Shown: positions 1 through 10,640 of the stretch, one piece after another
How positions within the stretch are numbered: the first letter of the stretch is position 1
Layout: every line of letters begins with the position of its first letter
From: Homalodisca vitripennis
Lineage: Eukaryota > Arthropoda > Insecta > Hemiptera > Cicadellidae
Reading direction: 5' to 3'
DNA: 64,000 bases
Assembly: GCF_021130785.1 (NCBI RefSeq)
Contig: NC_060212.1
Location: 145,660,501 to 145,724,500, forward strand
Program-made: the position numbers and the translations under genes
Notes under the pieces: generated by a model
The model's input: only the letters and a program-made list of their open reading frames with translations
Told to the model about the DNA's origin: nothing
Databases searched by the model: none

Positions 1-120
1 TCTTCAGATAATTTCGAACCTTTCTCCAAAATCTTTGCTACCTTAGATATTCTCTAGCTGTTGTATCAGCTGCTCTATATTAGAACTATCCAATCTTTGA
101 GCAGGTGGTTTAATTTTTAT
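1..120. other. AT-rich lead-in, nothing recognised
   Basis: Short AT-rich stretch at the window edge with no open frame, repeat or RNA-like structure that I can support. Confidence 0.5.
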
Positions 121-470
121 CCAAAACATAACCGATCCGGACGTGACCGTGGCCCAGATATAACCCTATCAGCCCGAACGGATGTAGCGCGTGCGCCAAG
201 GGTGCCGGATACAACCCGTTATAGCACAACCCGTTAACATCAAACCGTTAAGCGCCCTTTACACGGTGTCAGGGTGGCCACCTGCTCGGCAATAAATTGT
301 CCACTTTTTAGGGATATTACGGTTACCATGCCACCGTGGCCGAGGCCGCTGTGATTACGCCAACATGGCGGTAAATATGAGTATACCGTTATATAGCTCG
401 ATGATTGAGGAATGACCATCATTTCATGCTCATGATCGATGTGTGCTTTGTACGCTTCAAACATGAAAAA
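121..470. other. GC/CpG-richer island, function unknown
   Basis: This stretch is visibly richer in G+C and CpG than its surroundings, for example near 125-150 and 175-195. A 74-codon minus-strand open frame (240-464) resembles no protein I know and is probably a by-product of composition. It is one of about a dozen such islands in the window and could be a regulatory element or an unrecognised exon. Confidence 0.35.
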
Positions 471-1139
471 ATGTGATTACCGATTTATGAATGACAACGA
501 GACTATGGTCTCATATTCATGATACAACAGAAAAACATCCGGTTTCCTCTTTTATTCACTATATGACGGTAGTACACTTAAAACTACTCATTTTCTCACT
601 TGTGTTCGAAAAATGAATGCATCATTTTAACTCAAACATCATTAACTGAGCATTAGTGAAGACTAAAGAGTGATCATTCAAAAGACTGGAAAAATATATA
701 TCTGTCTGTAATCCTCAAATTATCTATAAAACTAATTTATCTATAGACTCGAGTACTTACCACAAACTTACCTGCGAATATTTTACACTGGTCTTATGGT
801 TAACCGTGATAACAATGACAAGAAGAATAAATCAATTTATTATCAAACTAAGTACAATCATACGCGATTATAGCAATTGACATTTTTATTCATAGACTAA
901 GAAAATTTAAATAGTGGAATATAAATGTTATAAATCGATGAACTCTACTACGAAACTTAACTTAGTGAACGAAACTGTGAATCTATTCTTGTGGCAACAT
1001 GTCTAGTGAAAGATTTCATTTAGAAACTTTAAATTTTGCCTTTATTATTTTGCAACTTCCTTTCTACATATTCAAGAATGAGTTCTGTGATGATGCATGA
1101 GCGTCATTGAAGCCTATCACTCACTAGGTTGACCCAATT
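471..1139. other. AT-rich intergenic or intronic DNA
   Basis: No open frame, tandem repeat or known element seen. Short A/T runs only. Confidence 0.5.
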
Positions 1140-1320
1140 TCTTTTTGTCTGGCGGAGTAATGTTAAAATTTCTCTCCTGTATGATTATCTGTCTGTCTAT
1201 TTGTCCGCAGGAAATCTTGAGAATAAAATGAGGTACAGACTTGAAAGTTTGCATACAACTACAGCGAAACCTGTTACGCGGCAAGCGGTGTGACGTACAA
1301 CCTACTGCCTTCTATATTTT
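1140..1320 (+). repeat. Interspersed repeat, 'CTGTCTGTC ... GCGAAACCTGTTACG' family
   Basis: The stretch reads, in order, a CTGTCTGTC-type tract, a line about AAATCTTGAGA, then ACAGCGAAACCTGTTACG and a GTGTGACGTACAACC block. The same order recurs near 23690-23870 (TCAGCGAAACCTGTTACG, then GTGGTGTGGTATG), and partly near 22240-22790, 29010-29300 and 52260-52470. No coding capacity is visible. I read it as an old dispersed repeat; its class is unknown. Confidence 0.5.
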
Positions 1321-3959
1321 AGAAAAAAACTTCGAGTGCGAATTTATATAGTACCTACGGATATCGGAAGAATAGTGTGCCTACACTCGTATGAACATGA
1401 AACTGCATTAAATCTTATCTAAATGACTAACAATCACCTCTAAACTACCTAAGCCTTGTTATTTTTATTTGTATAGATGATTTTGTGCTGTATCTACCAA
1501 GATCTGGTTAACTCTAAACATGGAAGGATTTTAAGAGGGACGGACCAATTTCCTTTGCAATCCTTGGGTTGAGGGGTATCGAGTCATCTTCGTCCTGAGA
1601 TTATTTTCCCTTCCAATACCCAATCACAAGATGAGCATGACGTGTGCATTTCAAGGACAGTATCTTCGGAGCACTGTTTTCTATTCCCATTTTAGTGCAC
1701 TTTCTCCCACACTTCCTCCGTACCTTAACTATCCCCCAATTAGTTTTTCAATAATTAATAAATATAATTAAATTAAATGTTCTGTTCTGCAATCTTTAGA
1801 TCCGGATGTACAAGTAGTAATTTATTTTAGCCACACGCACAATGTTAAACCTCTAACACTGGTTGGCCCTTATTTCGTACATTTAAAATGATAAACCCTT
1901 AAGTCTTAGACCAAACATAAAGCGTACGTTAACCGTAAACGTGTTTGATGTTGTCCCTACGGGGTTGAAATCAAGGTTTCCTTTAATCATATAGTTCAGA
2001 GTATATTCTTTACACGTAGAATATTCCTTAATAATTCAACAGGGTGATAGTCCAGTCCATGACAAAACATGATACGTCATTTGGTTTCCGAGATATGGAA
2101 TGCTTTTGAAAATCACAGAATCCAAATATGGATATGATATGGTTAGATGCATATTTCAAGCAATATTACACTATAATCGTAAAAACAGATCTTCTGAACG
2201 GTGTTTTTACAGAGATAGGTCTCTAATATTAGTAAGTCAAATCGAGCATAATCAGTTGTGCGGTTATTATTATAAAAAAATTAACGGTATAATTTTAATA
2301 TCCTTCCCATTTATTAATATCTCGCATGAATTGATTCCAAATACACATAGATTCCAGTCATACAACAGAACTTGCCAAAAGACCAATCGGATTTTTCCCT
2401 GTATGATAGAATATTCACATTATTCCTTCGTTTAAAATGTGAATAAGTGTATCTTCATTGTTAACCACTTTGTTGGTGCTAAGTTAAGATTTTTTTGGAC
2501 ATAATCAATAAACATAATTTTTCTTATTAGTACCGCAGTCAACCAAAGGCCTGTCAAAAGTTTTATTGCACCTGCCAAGACTTGTCTGAACAGGTATGGA
2601 CGCGACGATGAAAACTATTAAACACCGTCACGTCATGAGGTGGCATTTAACTCTGAGCCGGCTTAACTGTAATTTATTACTTTTTAGCACGGCTATAAAT
2701 CTGCAGTAATTGCAGAGGATGTGAGAGCAGGTGTACCGAGGTTCACACCAACACCGTAACATCTTCCTGAGCAAGGCGCGATTTGTGGGAGCTGTCAGGA
2801 GGTTTCCAACAAAACCATAATGCAAGACACCGTTTATTAGATTGTTGATATATGGCTGTTTTTTTATCATAAACTGCAGTAATTGTCTTTTGAAATAAAA
2901 TATATACACGCTACTTTATAGTACCCATGTTAGAATAATTTTTATGAAAACAACTTTATTTATTAGTAAGTATAATTTTTCTATTAATTGCGATACAGTT
3001 GTAACTAATTAACGCTTTACCTGTATTTTAAATCTCTTCCATATATTTTACGAAAGTTTTATTTTAGCGAATATTTACATACAAGTTTTAATTTTAAACT
3101 TATGATTTTTTATACATTTTAGTTGTTTTTAAACCACCCAAATATAGCCGTGAAATTACATATTAAATTTGTTACAATTCCCGATCAGTTCTTATTTTAG
3201 ATAAGTTTTCATTCTTAAATATTAAATTTATGTCTTTAAGGTTTACGGAACATTTTAAGAGTTAATTAGCTGTTAAATGGTACATCCTAACAGACTTAAG
3301 GATATATATTGTGGATTCTTACTATTACCACTGCAACCTTACTGAGTTTGATTTTTAATAACCGCCATTGGCATTAAATATACATAATGTTTCAAGTATC
3401 TTTAGTGGTGAAAAAACAAGAAAAATCCATAGTTTTAACAAAATCATAATTAATCCTAATAATATTCTTCCCAGATACAAGCTGCGCTGAATTTTTTCAA
3501 ACAACACGCAATACCTTAGTGAACTGTGTTCAAAAACATTCAAATACATGAATTACAATGCGTAAAAGGTTGAATGTATTTCCCGATATGGATGTACAGT
3601 ATGTTTCTGGTTGAGATAGGGCAGTCCATAACTAGACATACCAATTAGTGTTAAGTAGAATTAAGATAAGGAGATTGGCATGCCAAAAACAGAAAGATGG
3701 GTTTTATCTTTATTGAGCTCCAGGAATGTATACAAAGATTCACTGTAATTTCTATAACTTATACATAACCAGAATCTGGAGCAGATCAAGCAGTTAGTTA
3801 GCAGACTGTTGTAATAGTAGAGGACCGATACTGACTCCTTGGACATATACATTTATGGTTTTACAGTAGGAATAGCATCATCAGCTTATACGGTTATATG
3901 GAGTTAGTGAGCTATTGAAAGATTACTCTTCTCTCGTATACAAGACTGAACTGCTGGAA
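1321..3959. other. AT-rich DNA without a recognisable gene
   Basis: The longest open frame is 2100-2435 (+), 111 codons. It is rich in Ile, Asn, Tyr and Lys, as random AT-rich sequence would give, and resembles no family I know. A slightly more GC-rich patch lies at about 2690-2830. No repeat family was detected. Confidence 0.5.
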
Positions 3960-3969
3960 AATGTTGCTT

Positions 3970-4340
3970 TATTCAAATAAGTTGCTGTGGCGGTCTAGGT
4001 TGGTGCACCGATTTACGCAGGTGGGTGCAGAGGCGGCTGCAGCGTGCGCGAGGGTCTCCCCTGGTGCGATGCGGCCGTGTAGGTTTGTCTGTCGCTTTCT
4101 TTATTGTAGCCATACTCTGTTATTTGATAGTGCGTTACATGTCCAGACTCTCCAAGGACGGTACACATTTTACACATAATTAAGATATCAATAGCGGCCC
4201 ACTCCCACAGGCCATCAGATAGTGCTCTCAAACACAGAGACTTTCGTTCCTTTTCTGTTTTATACCTTGTACCGGCCGTCACCGAGGTGGATTTTCTTGT
4301 CCAGATTGTAAGGAAGACGTTAAAACTGTTGTATATACCT
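3970..4340. other. GC-richer island
   Basis: Contains a GC-rich core near 4015-4085 with several CpG dinucleotides, ending near GTACCGGCCGTCACCG (about 4269-4285). Frames are open on both strands here (3961-4179 +, 4013-4375 -) but neither resembles a known protein. It abuts the LINE relic that follows. Confidence 0.3.
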
Positions 4341-4446
4341 CCTGGATCCCTGCAGGACGTACAGTACTCGCACACTGTGGTCGTTGTTTTGGTTTTGTTG
4401 TCGTGTGCACCGGAATCTTTCGTTACAGTGAGTTTACAAGCTGGTT

Positions 4447-4965
4447 TGTTAAATATTCAAATCAAATCGTTTATTGCAGTTAACAATATATATTGCGTAG
4501 CAAACGTCAATTTCATACCTATTTTTGTTTCTATTCATCCCACATCAAGGTCACATTCAAACTTACAACATTCAAACATTCACTCCCCATTCATTCCATA
4601 CCAATTACACCCACTTTCGGCGCTGGAGTCAGTTTCCTCATCGCGTACTCTCCCAGTTGAATGCCAGAAACTCGTCAACACTGTAGAAAGCGTTTGACGC
4701 CAGGCAGAGTTTGATACGAGTTTTTAACACCTTGGGCGTTGAGGAATTTTTATTTGTTTTGGCAATCTGTTTATAAAATGAACACCTGCATGCGAAGGTA
4801 AATGTTCATAAATCACCGTTCGATGCATTCCCGAACGGTAGTTATCTCTGCCTCTTGTGTCATATTCATGTATGTCTCCTCTGGTTAAGGCACATTTAGA
4901 CAAAAAATATACCGTTGTTTCTAAGATATAGAGACATGGCAAAGTCAACAGTTGCAAATTTTGAT
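4447..4965 (-). pseudogene. Non-LTR retrotransposon 3' relic (RT C-terminus + 3' UTR)
   Basis: The main frame (4724-4957, minus) reads TLPCLYILETTVYF, then a HEYDTRGRDNYR-like segment and EHLPSHAGVHFINRLPKQIK. This is the order of the C-terminal domain downstream of the reverse transcriptase in Jockey/CR1-like LINEs. After a frameshift and stop near 4722 the usual ending continues in another frame (LASNAFYSVDEFLAFNW) to a stop near 4633. The 3' flank ends with AATAAA and a TGATTTGATTTGAATA tail near 4450-4470. The 5' part is absent, so this is a truncated, inactive copy. Family recognition is from memory of the motif order. Confidence 0.75.
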
Positions 4966-5014
4966 TTTATTCAAATTCATATTTCGTAATTTCTGTTGAC
5001 ATTACGAAATAAAT

Positions 5015-5548
5015 TCTTAAGATTCTTTGAAATCCAGAAGCAAACTGTACGGATTATTTCACAACTGAAATTCAGAGCATCTTTCAAGATAGTCTCCAAA
5101 ACGTCACGACGGTGGACTCTGCCTAGTCTGTACATGTTAGAGACAACTTCACTTGTATGCCTACTTTTGTCTCCTGACAAAGGGCCGAGACGTACATGGC
5201 GGAAACAGAGACACGTACCGAACTGGGAGACAAAGAACGGTGTTTACGAACACTTACTCTCGCAGGCAGTTCGTTTCGCTCATTAACGAGTGCAAAATTC
5301 AATAAGGAATGCCCCAACGCCAAGACGTTAAAAACTCGTTTGAAACGCTATTTAGCGTCGCAAGCATTTTATAGTGCTGGAGACTTTATCGCATATTACT
5401 GGGTGACCGCACAATCAGTAAACGGATGACCGCTGTAAGTATTTGTTGGAATATTGGCAAAACAGATTTTTAACAACCAGATCTAACGATTGCTATATAT
5501 TTTGTACTGTCTAGGCCTACGGCAATAAAGAAATTTGACTTTGAGTAT
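5015..5548 (+). pseudogene. Second LINE 3' relic, head-to-head with the first
   Basis: The frame from 4996 contains EIQKQTVRIISQLKF and WTLPSLYMLETTSLV, the QKR...IR and LP-LYILET blocks of LINE C-termini, then a YEHLLSQAVRF block. A frameshift near 5270-5300 moves the rest to another frame, which reads TLKTRLKRYLASQAFYSAGDF and ends near 5429. A non-coding tail ends with GGCAATAAAGAAATTTGACT at about 5521-5540. It is related to the minus-strand relic just upstream but has a different 3' tail, so it comes from a different family or subfamily. Confidence 0.75.
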
Positions 5549-5579
5549 AAGGAGAATAAGGTGTAGTCTATTCCAAAAT

Positions 5580-5590
5580 TATCAGAAAAT
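5580..5590. repeat. Left target-site duplication of foldback copy 1 (TATCAGAAAAT)
   Basis: The 11-mer TATCAGAAAAT lies immediately left of the element and is repeated exactly at 6132-6142, immediately right of it. Confidence 0.75.
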
Positions 5591-6131
5591 GAAGAAAACA
5601 GGATTTTTCCAGACATTTGCCATCGTTCAGTGAAACAATAAATCAGTAACACTACGTTTCGAGATCTGCAATCTGATCTCTTCTTCAGGTAAAGAACTAA
5701 CCTAATACATAATATTACAAACTAGGTTAAAATAAACAAATCTTACCAAAGCGTTGTGGCACGCCTAAGTCAGGAATCACAACCTACATGTTGTTTGTCA
5801 ACTTCACTAACTCTATAAACATGCACTTAATAAAAAAACTATACAAAACACTAATCATTAAAACTGAACTACGGAATACAGGTCAAAATACGTCTTCATT
5901 CGTCTACTAACCACCTACGACTGACCAGAGGGACTAGCCAATGGTAATCGTCACGGCTGGTTAAAACGGAATTATGTATTAGGTTAGTTCTTTACCTGAA
6001 GAAGAGATCAGATTGCAGACCTCGAAACGTAGTGTTACTGATTTCTTGTTTCACTGAACAATGGCAGATGTCCGGAAAAATCCTGTTTCCTTCATAATCC
6101 TTCCATAGTCAAAAATAACCTTCAAACAAAG
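5591..6131. mobile_element. Foldback element, copy 1 (541 bp)
   Basis: Left arm 5591-5713 and right arm 5971-6093 are near-perfect inverted repeats; each carries the outer block with CAGGATTTTTCC and the inner block with TGATCTCTTCTTCAGG. The centre contains GCGTTGTGGCACGCC, shared with copy 2. The right arm is followed by a 38-bp tail (6094-6131) not matched on the left, ending AACCTTCAAACAAAG. Exact 11-bp direct repeats flank the whole unit. It has no coding capacity and must have been mobilised by another element. 9-11 bp duplications are known for Mutator-like elements, but I see no further evidence for that assignment. Confidence 0.85.
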
Positions 6132-6142
6132 TATCAGAAAAT
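6132..6142. repeat. Right target-site duplication of foldback copy 1
   Basis: Exact copy of the 11-mer at 5580-5590, directly after the AAACAAAG end of the element. Confidence 0.75.
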
Positions 6143-6244
6143 ACTCTTCTGGAGACAAAAATAACTTTAATTTATTTGTAAGAGTATACAGAAAATTATA
6201 AGATTGTTTGCTCCTTATTCACAACTAGCCTAATCCAAAACACT

Positions 6245-6515
6245 AAATAACGCAATTTTATTGCGTTTAAATGCAAGGCGAGAACGTACTTGGCTGGAAT
6301 GGCGTTCTATAATCTCAGAGGCACTTGACGACCGATATGGAGTGGGGGTCAGTAGATAGCATTTGACCAGTGAATCATCAATTCATCATCATAATATTCA
6401 GCTAGGATTATCTGTTATCAATTTTACCTTTAGGTTATAGGTCTTTACGAGTATTAACATGCACAAAATGTGTAAAATTAAAATTGTTTGAATAAATAAT
6501 TGATTGATTGATAAC
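6245..6515 (+). pseudogene. LINE 3' end relic
   Basis: A short frame near 6262-6325 reads FKCKARTYLAGMAFYNLRG, like the K..LK.YL...AFYS..EF ending of the LINE relics at 4.4-5.5 kb. It stops quickly, and a non-coding stretch follows to AATAAATAATTGATTGATTG (about 6491-6510), a polyadenylation-like signal plus a short repeated tail typical of LINE 3' ends. The match is short, hence moderate confidence. Confidence 0.5.
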
Positions 6516-7869
6516 TAAAAGGTTTGAACCTTTTTATGGCTTACCATTATTTAATTTTGAAATCACAAACAAATCACTCAGAATTTTAGTTATAGCATTC
6601 TGCATGATAAATTACCTACGTAAAGTGTACAAACTAATAGTGTGAGCTTAAAAAAGAAATTTATAAGTGGGAGAAATTGATTTTGAATTTTGGTGTGTCT
6701 GCTAGAAGTGAACATGATACAGTATGCATCCGAATCTTTGCTCCTATTAATAAGTTATTAATCTGTTAAGAATTGATTCAGTGATCATATCGATAATTAT
6801 TTGCATGTTTATGTAAAATCAGACCCACACAAGAAATGTATAGCTATGGTCTTCACAAAAGTGACTGTAAAACAGTTTTAAAATCTCAGAATTAATTAAA
6901 ATACCAATTTTCAGCCAAAATATGTCTGATTTTTTAATATGCATAATTCAATCCTCAACCCTCTTAGTAGCAGAGGCGATGTACCAAGGAACAGTACAAG
7001 TGACTTTACTGTCAAATCGCATAGTTCACTCGCTGAGTTATATTTTTAAAGCCCACCTTACAAAATATATATTCATTGTATATGATGAGTAAACCTCTAA
7101 AAAGGCCTAAAACACACCTATTGTACTACTACTACCGAAGTTGAAATTATTATCCAAAAAGTCATACTATGTTTGTAAACATAATTTTAACGCCATGTTG
7201 TGAAACATTCAAGCCTCTATAGAACTTTCTTAAAACATAATATAATTTGATTGCTGCTGAGATGGTTTGTAGTGATAATGCAATCTACTACCATAATGCT
7301 GATAACACTAGTCAAACCAGTATTTTCTTGCTCGTAATAATAGTTTAGTGAATATAATATGTTATTCTATATAACTTTTAATTCAATACAACAAAGTTTA
7401 GGAACTTTTCTTCTAAGTTATCCAATTCCAAAGTACTCATTCTCTTTCAATCTTTAATTGTCCACCTTGGTTGAAACTATAACCACAAAGATTACAAATA
7501 ATAACAATAGTAAGGTAATGGAGGTAAGTAAAACAATTTAATTGTTAACAGGTTTCTCTACAGATATTAAGTATGTTCGAGGCAGACGGCTTTATTAACA
7601 CCACAGTACAAGTTAAGAGTAAAATTTCTATATTACTATATTATTCGTAAATACACATGACGTGCAATATTTGTTAATCGTTGTACTGACAAGATTTCAG
7701 AGGACGTGTTTTACATTGCTGGTTTCGTTGTTTTGTTTTGCAAATAACTGCACAGCAGTAAAAGCCACCTGTGGGGGGGGGCCAAATAACTTCCTTTGTT
7801 TTAAGAGACATAAAATCATTTTCTGCCTCTGTCAACAATACGAAAAGGCGCCAAACAAGAAACCTTTAG
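6516..7869. other. AT-rich DNA, no gene
   Basis: Nothing recognisable apart from a run of nine G at 7773-7781. The open frame 7662-7958 is only meaningful at its end, which is listed separately. Confidence 0.45.
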
Positions 7870-7960
7870 CAATCAAAGCGTGTGTAGAAATTAGTATAAA
7901 ACCAGGTGTTCCACGATGTTCTATTTTGGGTCCGATATTTTGTACTATTTATGAATAGTA
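7870..7960 (+). pseudogene. Reverse-transcriptase motif relic
   Basis: The translation contains KPGVPRCSILGPIFCTIYE, close to the GVPQGS-LGP-LF--YIN block of non-LTR reverse transcriptases. No YADD box or other RT block is visible downstream. It is a very short fragment of a decayed LINE. Confidence 0.55.
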
Positions 7961-8497
7961 CACATAATTTTAATTACATAAATTTACTTACATCTTAAAA
8001 TCTTGTTCTGTTTGAATATGAAACTTTATTGTTAATATTTCAAAAGGTAAAACATAATTTGGAATTTATGTATGAATTAATAAAATATTTTGACACAGTA
8101 GCTTAATTTTGGCTTACAGGTACATTTCTTAATAACAGGTTGAATAAAATGAACTATAAGTAAAAACAATGACTAATTATCAATAATGAGAACATCGAAG
8201 TATTTATGAATAAAAGTTCATTGAAATAAAATTGTTAATAACTACAATAGGCACAAAACTATACGAATATATCACTGTATTCATTTAGTTTCCACAAAGC
8301 AAACATTGAATTTGTACGTTTAGAATATTATAATGGTTTTTCATAGCAAATATTCCGTTAACAGTTTACTACGCATTATTAGTGCAATTCTATTTATTCG
8401 TCTAAAATGTAGATTAGCATATAGATTAAGCTTTTCGATGAATCGATAAAGATTCTTTTTTTTTAATATTACACACTGTGAATGATTTGAAAGAATA
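7961..8497. other. AT-rich DNA, no feature seen
   Basis: High A+T, no frame with protein-like composition and no repeat detected. Confidence 0.45.
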
Positions 8498-8712
8498 GTA
8501 GGATTTCGGACGTTTGCCATCGTTTTATATTGTAAAAAGTATAATACTACGTTTCGAAATTGGAAATCTGCCGTCTCCTTCAGGTGTAAAATTTTATTTT
8601 TCAAATGGCAGTCCACCGTTGACCACCTGAAAACGAGGATGGATTTCAATCCTCGAAACAGAGTGTTACACTTTTTTGTAACACTTAACGATTGCAAGTA
8701 TCTAAAATCCTA
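8498..8712. mobile_element. Foldback element, diverged short copy (215 bp)
   Basis: Outer ends are inverted: GTAGGATTTC at 8498-8507 and AAATCCTAC at 8704-8712. Inside, both arms carry the family's recurrent block: on the minus strand of the left arm TTTCGAAACGTAG after a CTGAAGG start, and on the plus strand of the right arm CCTGAAAACGAGGAT then ATCCTCGAAAC. The left arm also has TTTGCCATCG, shared with the longer copies. The central spacer is short. I did not find a clear target-site duplication. Confidence 0.65.
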
Positions 8713-9944
8713 CTTTTTAATAAAGTTTATGTAAATCAACAAGTTAATATATAAATTCCATATTATCGCTTTCGTTGTTTTTTATTTGTATTATTATTAA
8801 AACATAGCTTAGAAAACTACCAATAATGATCAGCCAGTTCTTGTTAGATTATGAAATGAAATTAAAAATGCCTTTATTAAAAGAGGACAAGATTATCTAG
8901 GACACCATACGTTTATGTCCTGCTGTACCCAATTATGACAGCTTTATTAATAGATTATTTGAAAACTACACAGCATGGAAAATAAGTTTTGGAAAAAAGG
9001 AACGTATGCATGTCTGTAAGAAGTGTTTCGTGGTGTAATAACATGGGATAGTAATACAAATTTAATACTCTGCAAATACTATCAACTGTTAAATATGATT
9101 CCTGGGGAGTCCTCTTAATAAACAAAATTGTTAAGTTGTTACATCAAATTACAATGATATTACAATAAAAGGGGATGCTTCATAACTACCAGATGCACAT
9201 CTCAGGGGTAAAGTTACAAACTGATTTATAAATAAGAATTCGTATCAAATCCAGAAATTGATCACTTCAGAAACTTATATTTTAGCGCTTCAATGCTAAT
9301 TAGTTGTAAATAATATGATTGTCTCTTACTACTAATTGTTTATAATTAATATTCAGTTTATACTTTTTCATAATGAACTCTATAATTAATGTACAAATTA
9401 TAAACCATCAGTATTAATAGATAATGGTATTTGTTTACAATTCATTAGCACAGAAAAACTAAAATTTAAGAATCTAAAGTAGACCATTTATGGATTTCAG
9501 ACGAATCTATTACACAGTTTTAAACTTTTTCCCCATATTAAAAGCAGAGTCTCAAGATGCGCGGACAGCAGCTAACTAGCGTTTCTTGTAAAATTGAAAC
9601 ATGAAACTAAATATATATTCTGATATAGTTTAGTGTTTTTCAAATAAAACATATTGGTGATTATAACAAAATTCTTCCAAACAAGTCCATAGTGAAAAAT
9701 AGATCGTACGTATTGTTGCTCAATATGAGACGTAACCTGTGTGATACAGTATGTTCTCTTCGGAAAACTTCCAAGAATTTCCGTTCAACATTTTATGCAT
9801 TTAAGAATGCACCATTCTTAACCATGGTAAATCATTTTATAAATACACTGTTTGGGTTGACAATTATCTTTTAAAACTATTCCCCCCTTTTTAAAAAGAG
9901 AGATCAATGATCTACCCCTGACAAGTAAAGCAGTCCAGGATCCC
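8713..9944. other. AT-rich DNA, no gene
   Basis: The only open frame of note (9692-9874 +, 60 codons) resembles nothing known. No tandem or dispersed repeats recognised. Confidence 0.45.
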
Positions 9945-10640
9945 ATTAACTCCCCGAATTTTTACGACGAACAGCCTCGCCGAGGAGGTCTGGGCAGCTG
10001 ATCGAGCCGAGAGGTGACTGATTTAAGACTGCGTGTGAAGAACCTCCGTTACCCCGTGGGGTGGGGGGGGGGTCCGAGAGGTCACAACTAGGGCGCAGAT
10101 TCGGTCCAAACCGACCTAGAAACGGTTCCTACGTGCAATCGTCGGACGTAAAATTCGCGACGGGTATAAACCATGACCCCGCCACAATGGTTCCTCGGAC
10201 CAACATTCAATCGGCGAAGGTTCGGCGGGTCGGCCCGTCTCGGTTTACAGACTCTAAATCACACTTCCATATTTTCGTCCGGGAGGCCATTAAATTTCAC
10301 AATAACATATTTATTTTTAAGAACATCGTACGTCAAACCGAAGCCTATAAACGGTGTTTTACAGCCGACTTTATGGTGTGCAAGTGCACTGCCGTCCAGT
10401 CTCCGCCGAGTGCACGGTCCCTGTACCGTTAGGGGTAAATAATTTTAGCCTTGCACGTGGTCGCCGAGCGCCCTTACCATAGCGTCGTATTAACGCGGGT
10501 TTTATGAGGAGGTGGAGGAGTAAGAATTTGTCCGGGTTTCTCTTGGTAGGAGGCCTGCACTCCGCTGGTTACTCACAACCTGAAGTCCATTCCCGAAACC
10601 TCCGAAAGTCCATCTTCCATGAACTTCAGCGGGAACGTCC
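9945..10640. other. CpG-rich island
   Basis: About 0.7 kb of markedly GC- and CpG-rich DNA in an AT-rich setting, with many CG dinucleotides between 10070 and 10260 and a run of ten G at 10063-10072. Two overlapping plus-strand frames (10061-10432 and 10173-10442) are open, but neither resembles a known protein, and both open frames and CpG density follow from composition. A homeodomain-like GGCCATTAAATTTC site lies near 10285. Candidate regulatory island or unrecognised exon. Confidence 0.4.

Noticed and set aside
2100..2435. 111-codon plus-strand frame as a small gene
   Set aside because: Ile/Asn/Tyr/Lys-rich composition typical of AT-rich DNA and no motif, signal or neighbour to support it.
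4013..4375. 120-codon minus-strand frame
   Set aside because: Overlaps plus-strand frames in a GC-richer patch and shows no recognisable domain.
4287..4697. 136-codon plus-strand frame
   Set aside because: It lies over the 3' UTR and C-terminal part of the minus-strand LINE relic, so it is a shadow.
8341..8697. 118-codon minus-strand frame
   Set aside because: Covers the foldback element at 8498-8712; the open frame comes from its inverted arms.
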